A DNA stretch of 64,000 bases, from the NCBI GenBank assembly GCA_027490265.1, contig JAIXYL010000002.1, positions 1 through 64,000 of the forward strand, given 5' to 3'. Origin of the DNA: Sediminibacterium sp. GTDB lineage: Bacteria > Bacteroidota > Bacteroidia > Chitinophagales > Chitinophagaceae. Positions 61,321 through 64,000 of this stretch are shown here, piece by piece. The translations under genes were made by a program, and so were the position numbers. Each line of letters starts with the position of its first letter. Within the stretch, counting starts at the first letter, position 1. The notes beneath the pieces were generated by a model. It ran no database searches and was not told the origin of the DNA. It saw only the letters and a program-made list of their open reading frames with translations.

Positions 61321-61349
61321 ATACATCCATTTTCATGGATGTATTTTTC
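61321..61349 (+). terminator. Perfect 10-bp hairpin with T5 tail (terminator or operator) before lpt gene
   Basis: ATACATCCAT-TTTC-ATGGATGTAT-TTTTC. Confidence 0.55.
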
Positions 61350-61357
61350 TATCTTTG
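61350..61357 (+). promoter_or_regulatory. Promoter -7 box TATCTTTG for lpt gene
   Basis: TATCTTTG 5 nt before ATG 61363. Confidence 0.4.
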
Positions 61358-61362
61358 AGGAG

Positions 61363-62454
61363 ATGAAGAAACTGGATTGGTACATACTCAAAAAATTCCT
61401 CACAACGTTCTTCTTTGCTATTTTTCTTTTTGCAGTGATTGCGGTAGTGGTAGATGTGAGTGAAAAAACCGATGATTTTGTGCGCTCACAACTTGGGTTT
61501 CGCAGAATTGTAACGGATTATTATGCTGGATTTATTCCGCATATTCTTGCGCTATTGTTTCCTTTGTTTGTATTCATCGCTGTCATTTTCTTTACATCAA
61601 AAATGGCGGGCAATAGTGAAATCATTGCCATATTAGCCAGCGGCACTGGTTATTCAAGATGGCTCAGACCATATTGGATAGGAGGTATTTTAATGGCCAC
61701 AATTCTTTGGTTTGCCAATCAATATATTGTGCCGAAGGCAAATGTGTTGCGCGGTAATTTTGAAGCCAAATACATTGATGCCAATTCCAGTTACAATGCA
61801 TTGCTTAGTCAATCAAACCATATTTATTTGCGCATTGATTCGTTTACCTATGCGGGGATTCATTATTATGATACGTTGGTGAAACGAGGCGGTCCTGTGT
61901 TTTTTTATAAAGTAAAGGGCAATACGGTTACCGAAAACCTAAGAGCAGAATCCATTATTTGGGATACCGCGAGTAAGAAATGGAAACTCGATATGTTGAT
62001 TGATCGACAGCTCAAACCGATGCAAGAAAAATTGGTGCAAGAGACTTCTCGCTTAATGAATTTCAATTTTAAGCCATCTGATTTAACCAAAGACAAATAC
62101 ACCAAGGACAAATTAACCACACCCGAGTTAACCCGATTCATCGCTTTAGAAGAACTGAGAGGATCAGAGGGCTTGAACAGCTTAAAAGTGGAACGATACC
62201 GCCGAGACGCAACCTGTGTAACCGTCATTTTATTAACCCTTATTGGGGCAATTGTAGCAGGCCGAAAAGTGAGGGGAGGGAGTGGGGTCCACCTAGCGGT
62301 GGGATTTGTAACCGCGGCGCTTTTCATTATCACCGACCGATTTTCTACCATTTTTTCAACCAAGGGCAACCTGCCTCCCCTTGTAGCGGCATGGATTCCC
62401 AACATGATTTTTTTGTTTGTAGTGGTCTACCTCTATCGGACTGCTCCAAAATAA
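61363..62454 (+). CDS. LptF/LptG family permease (start corrected to 61363)
   Basis: MKKLDWYILKKFLTTFFFAIFLFAVIAVVVDVSEKTDDFV; YjgP/YjgQ-like architecture. Confidence 0.9.
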   Translation: MKKLDWYILKKFLTTFFFAIFLFAVIAVVVDVSEKTDDFVRSQLGFRRIVTDYYAGFIPHILALLFPLFVFIAVIFFTSKMAGNSEIIAILASGTGYSRWLRPYWIGGILMATILWFANQYIVPKANVLRGNFEAKYIDANSSYNALLSQSNHIYLRIDSFTYAGIHYYDTLVKRGGPVFFYKVKGNTVTENLRAESIIWDTASKKWKLDMLIDRQLKPMQEKLVQETSRLMNFNFKPSDLTKDKYTKDKLTTPELTRFIALEELRGSEGLNSLKVERYRRDATCVTVILLTLIGAIVAGRKVRGGSGVHLAVGFVTAALFIITDRFSTIFSTKGNLPPLVAAWIPNMIFLFVVVYLYRTAPK

Positions 62455-62490
62455 TAATTTGTGAAATTTTAGAACAAGACTGGCATTGAT

Positions 62491-62521
62491 TTTGTAGTAG
62501 GTAGAACTTCAATTAACTTTG
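62491..62521 (+). promoter_or_regulatory. Promoter for gltA: TTTG-N19-TAACTTTG
   Basis: TTTG 62491-62494; TAACTTTG 62514-62521. Confidence 0.75.
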
Positions 62522-62551
62522 AAGCATTCGTTTATCTAACATCAGATTGCC

Positions 62552-63874
62552 ATGGGAATAATTAAAGACAGGTTCAAAGCAAAGGCCGATACGGCCAGTG
62601 CAGAAATAAAGTCAATCATTAAGGAACACGGAAATAAAAAAGTGGGTGAAGTGACTTTAGCCCAAATTTACCAAGGAATGCGCGGCATCACAGGCTTGGT
62701 CACCGAAACCAGCCTATTAGATGCGCAGGAAGGCATCCGCTTCAGAGGTTATTCAATCCCTGAATTACAAGAAAAGTTACCCAAGGCCCCCAATGGTGGA
62801 GAACCATTGCCAGAGGGTTTGTTTTATTTAATGTTGATGGGCGAACTACCAACAGAAGAGCAAGCCAATCATATTACCAGTGTATGGCAACGCAGAAGCC
62901 ATGTGCCTAACCACGTATTTGCAACCATTGATGCATTGCCTTTGAGCACGCATCCAATGACCATGTTTGTAGTGGGGGTAATGGCATTACAAACCGAAAG
63001 CAATTTTGCCAAGCAATATGCCAATGGCATGAATAAGAAGGATTACTGGGATGCTACTTATGACGACGCCATGGACTTGATTGCGCGATTGCCGAGAATA
63101 GCTGCCTATATATACAGAAGAAAGTACAAGAATAACGAACATATTCAACCCAATGGGTTATTGGATTGGGCAGGTAATTTTGCCCATATGATGGGATACA
63201 ACGACGAAAGCTTTAAAGAGTTGATGCGTTTGTACATGACCATTCATGCGGACCATGAGGGTGGTAACGTATCAGCGCATACGACCCACTTGGTTGGTTC
63301 TGCATTAAGTGATCCATTTCTAAGTTATGCTGCAGGTATGAATGGCTTAGCAGGTCCTTTGCACGGATTGGCCAATCAGGAAGTAATTAAGTGGATTTTT
63401 GAAATGCAGGAAAAATTAGGTACAGATAGTCCTAGCAAAGAACAAATCGCTCAATATGTGCAAGACACATTGAATTCGGGTAAGGTTGTTCCAGGATACG
63501 GCCATGCGGTATTGCGTAAAACAGATCCACGTTTCTCAGCACAAATGGAATTTGGTAAGAAGCATATGGCTGATGATAAATTAGTAAACACGGTTTGGAA
63601 TATTTATGATACTGTTCCTCCAATTTTACAATCATTGGGTAAAATCAAAAATCCATGGCCAAACGTAGATGCGCACAGTGGGGCATTATTGGTACACTAT
63701 GGTTTTGTTGAGTATGAATTCTATACAGTTCTATTTGCAGTGAGTCGTGCATTAGGCGTGATGGCCAGCTTATGTTGGGACAGAGCATTAGGCATGCCAT
63801 TAGAGCGTCCTAAGTCAGTGACCACCGAGTCTGTGAAACTTTGGTTAGAAGGTAAAGATCAAATTTGGGAGTAA
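62552..63874 (+). CDS. gltA: Citrate synthase, eukaryotic (mitochondrial)-like type
   Basis: QIYQGMRGITGLVTETSLLDAQEGIRFRGYSIPE...HADHEGGNVSAHTTHLVGSALSDPFLSYAAGMNGLAGPLHGLANQEV. Confidence 0.95.
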   Translation: MGIIKDRFKAKADTASAEIKSIIKEHGNKKVGEVTLAQIYQGMRGITGLVTETSLLDAQEGIRFRGYSIPELQEKLPKAPNGGEPLPEGLFYLMLMGELPTEEQANHITSVWQRRSHVPNHVFATIDALPLSTHPMTMFVVGVMALQTESNFAKQYANGMNKKDYWDATYDDAMDLIARLPRIAAYIYRRKYKNNEHIQPNGLLDWAGNFAHMMGYNDESFKELMRLYMTIHADHEGGNVSAHTTHLVGSALSDPFLSYAAGMNGLAGPLHGLANQEVIKWIFEMQEKLGTDSPSKEQIAQYVQDTLNSGKVVPGYGHAVLRKTDPRFSAQMEFGKKHMADDKLVNTVWNIYDTVPPILQSLGKIKNPWPNVDAHSGALLVHYGFVEYEFYTVLFAVSRALGVMASLCWDRALGMPLERPKSVTTESVKLWLEGKDQIWE

Positions 63875-63895
63875 TCAGTCTCCTGATTAACATAC

Positions 63896-63927
63896 AACCC
63901 GACTGTGCAAACGGTCGGGTTTTTTTA
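63896..63927 (+). terminator. Terminator after gltA with GCAA tetraloop
   Basis: AACCCGACTGT-GCAA-ACGGTCGGGTT + T-run. Confidence 0.9.
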
Positions 63928-64000
63928 TTGGGAATATTCAAATTTGACTTAACTAATTAAGCCGTAAAATTACTTGCTCGCTTTTTCCAACGCAGAAAAA

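Noticed and set aside
1-64000. CRISPR arrays, transposases, integrases, phage genes, defence islands, tRNA/rRNA genes
   Set aside because: None seen; gene content is housekeeping with a few envelope/T9SS genes.

Overview
This window is a chromosomal segment from a Bacteroidota bacterium, probably of Chitinophagaceae type judging by protein flavour, TAnnTTTG promoters and type IX secretion (T9SS) proteins. It is mostly housekeeping. It contains the rpsL-rpsG-fusA and S10-spc ribosomal operons up to secY-map, then rpsA, bamD/rpoZ, a porD-like gene, an SCOT-type CoA transferase, grpE-dnaJ, hpt, pckA, trpS, recG, a T9SS type-B adhesin plus a PorP/SprF pair, pepP-pssA-purS-rsmI, rsmG, tgt, an LptF/G permease and gltA. 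A large secreted-protein gene, open at the left edge on the minus strand (1-2714), is missing from the supplied ORF track. I saw no CRISPR array, tRNA, rRNA, prophage or transposon, and no clear new multi-gene system. The best candidates for something undescribed are non-coding: (a) a 270-nt gap between rpsJ and rplC with three consecutive strong hairpins, (b) a nested palindrome superimposed on a consensus promoter between rpmD and rplO, (c) two tandem hairpins between rpsC and rplP, and (d) a perfect 10-bp hairpin at the tgt/lpt promoter junction. Several ORF-track starts (fusA, rpsJ, pckA, lpt) lie within or upstream of apparent promoter -7 boxes and are probably wrong. All calls were made by eye; no database search was run.
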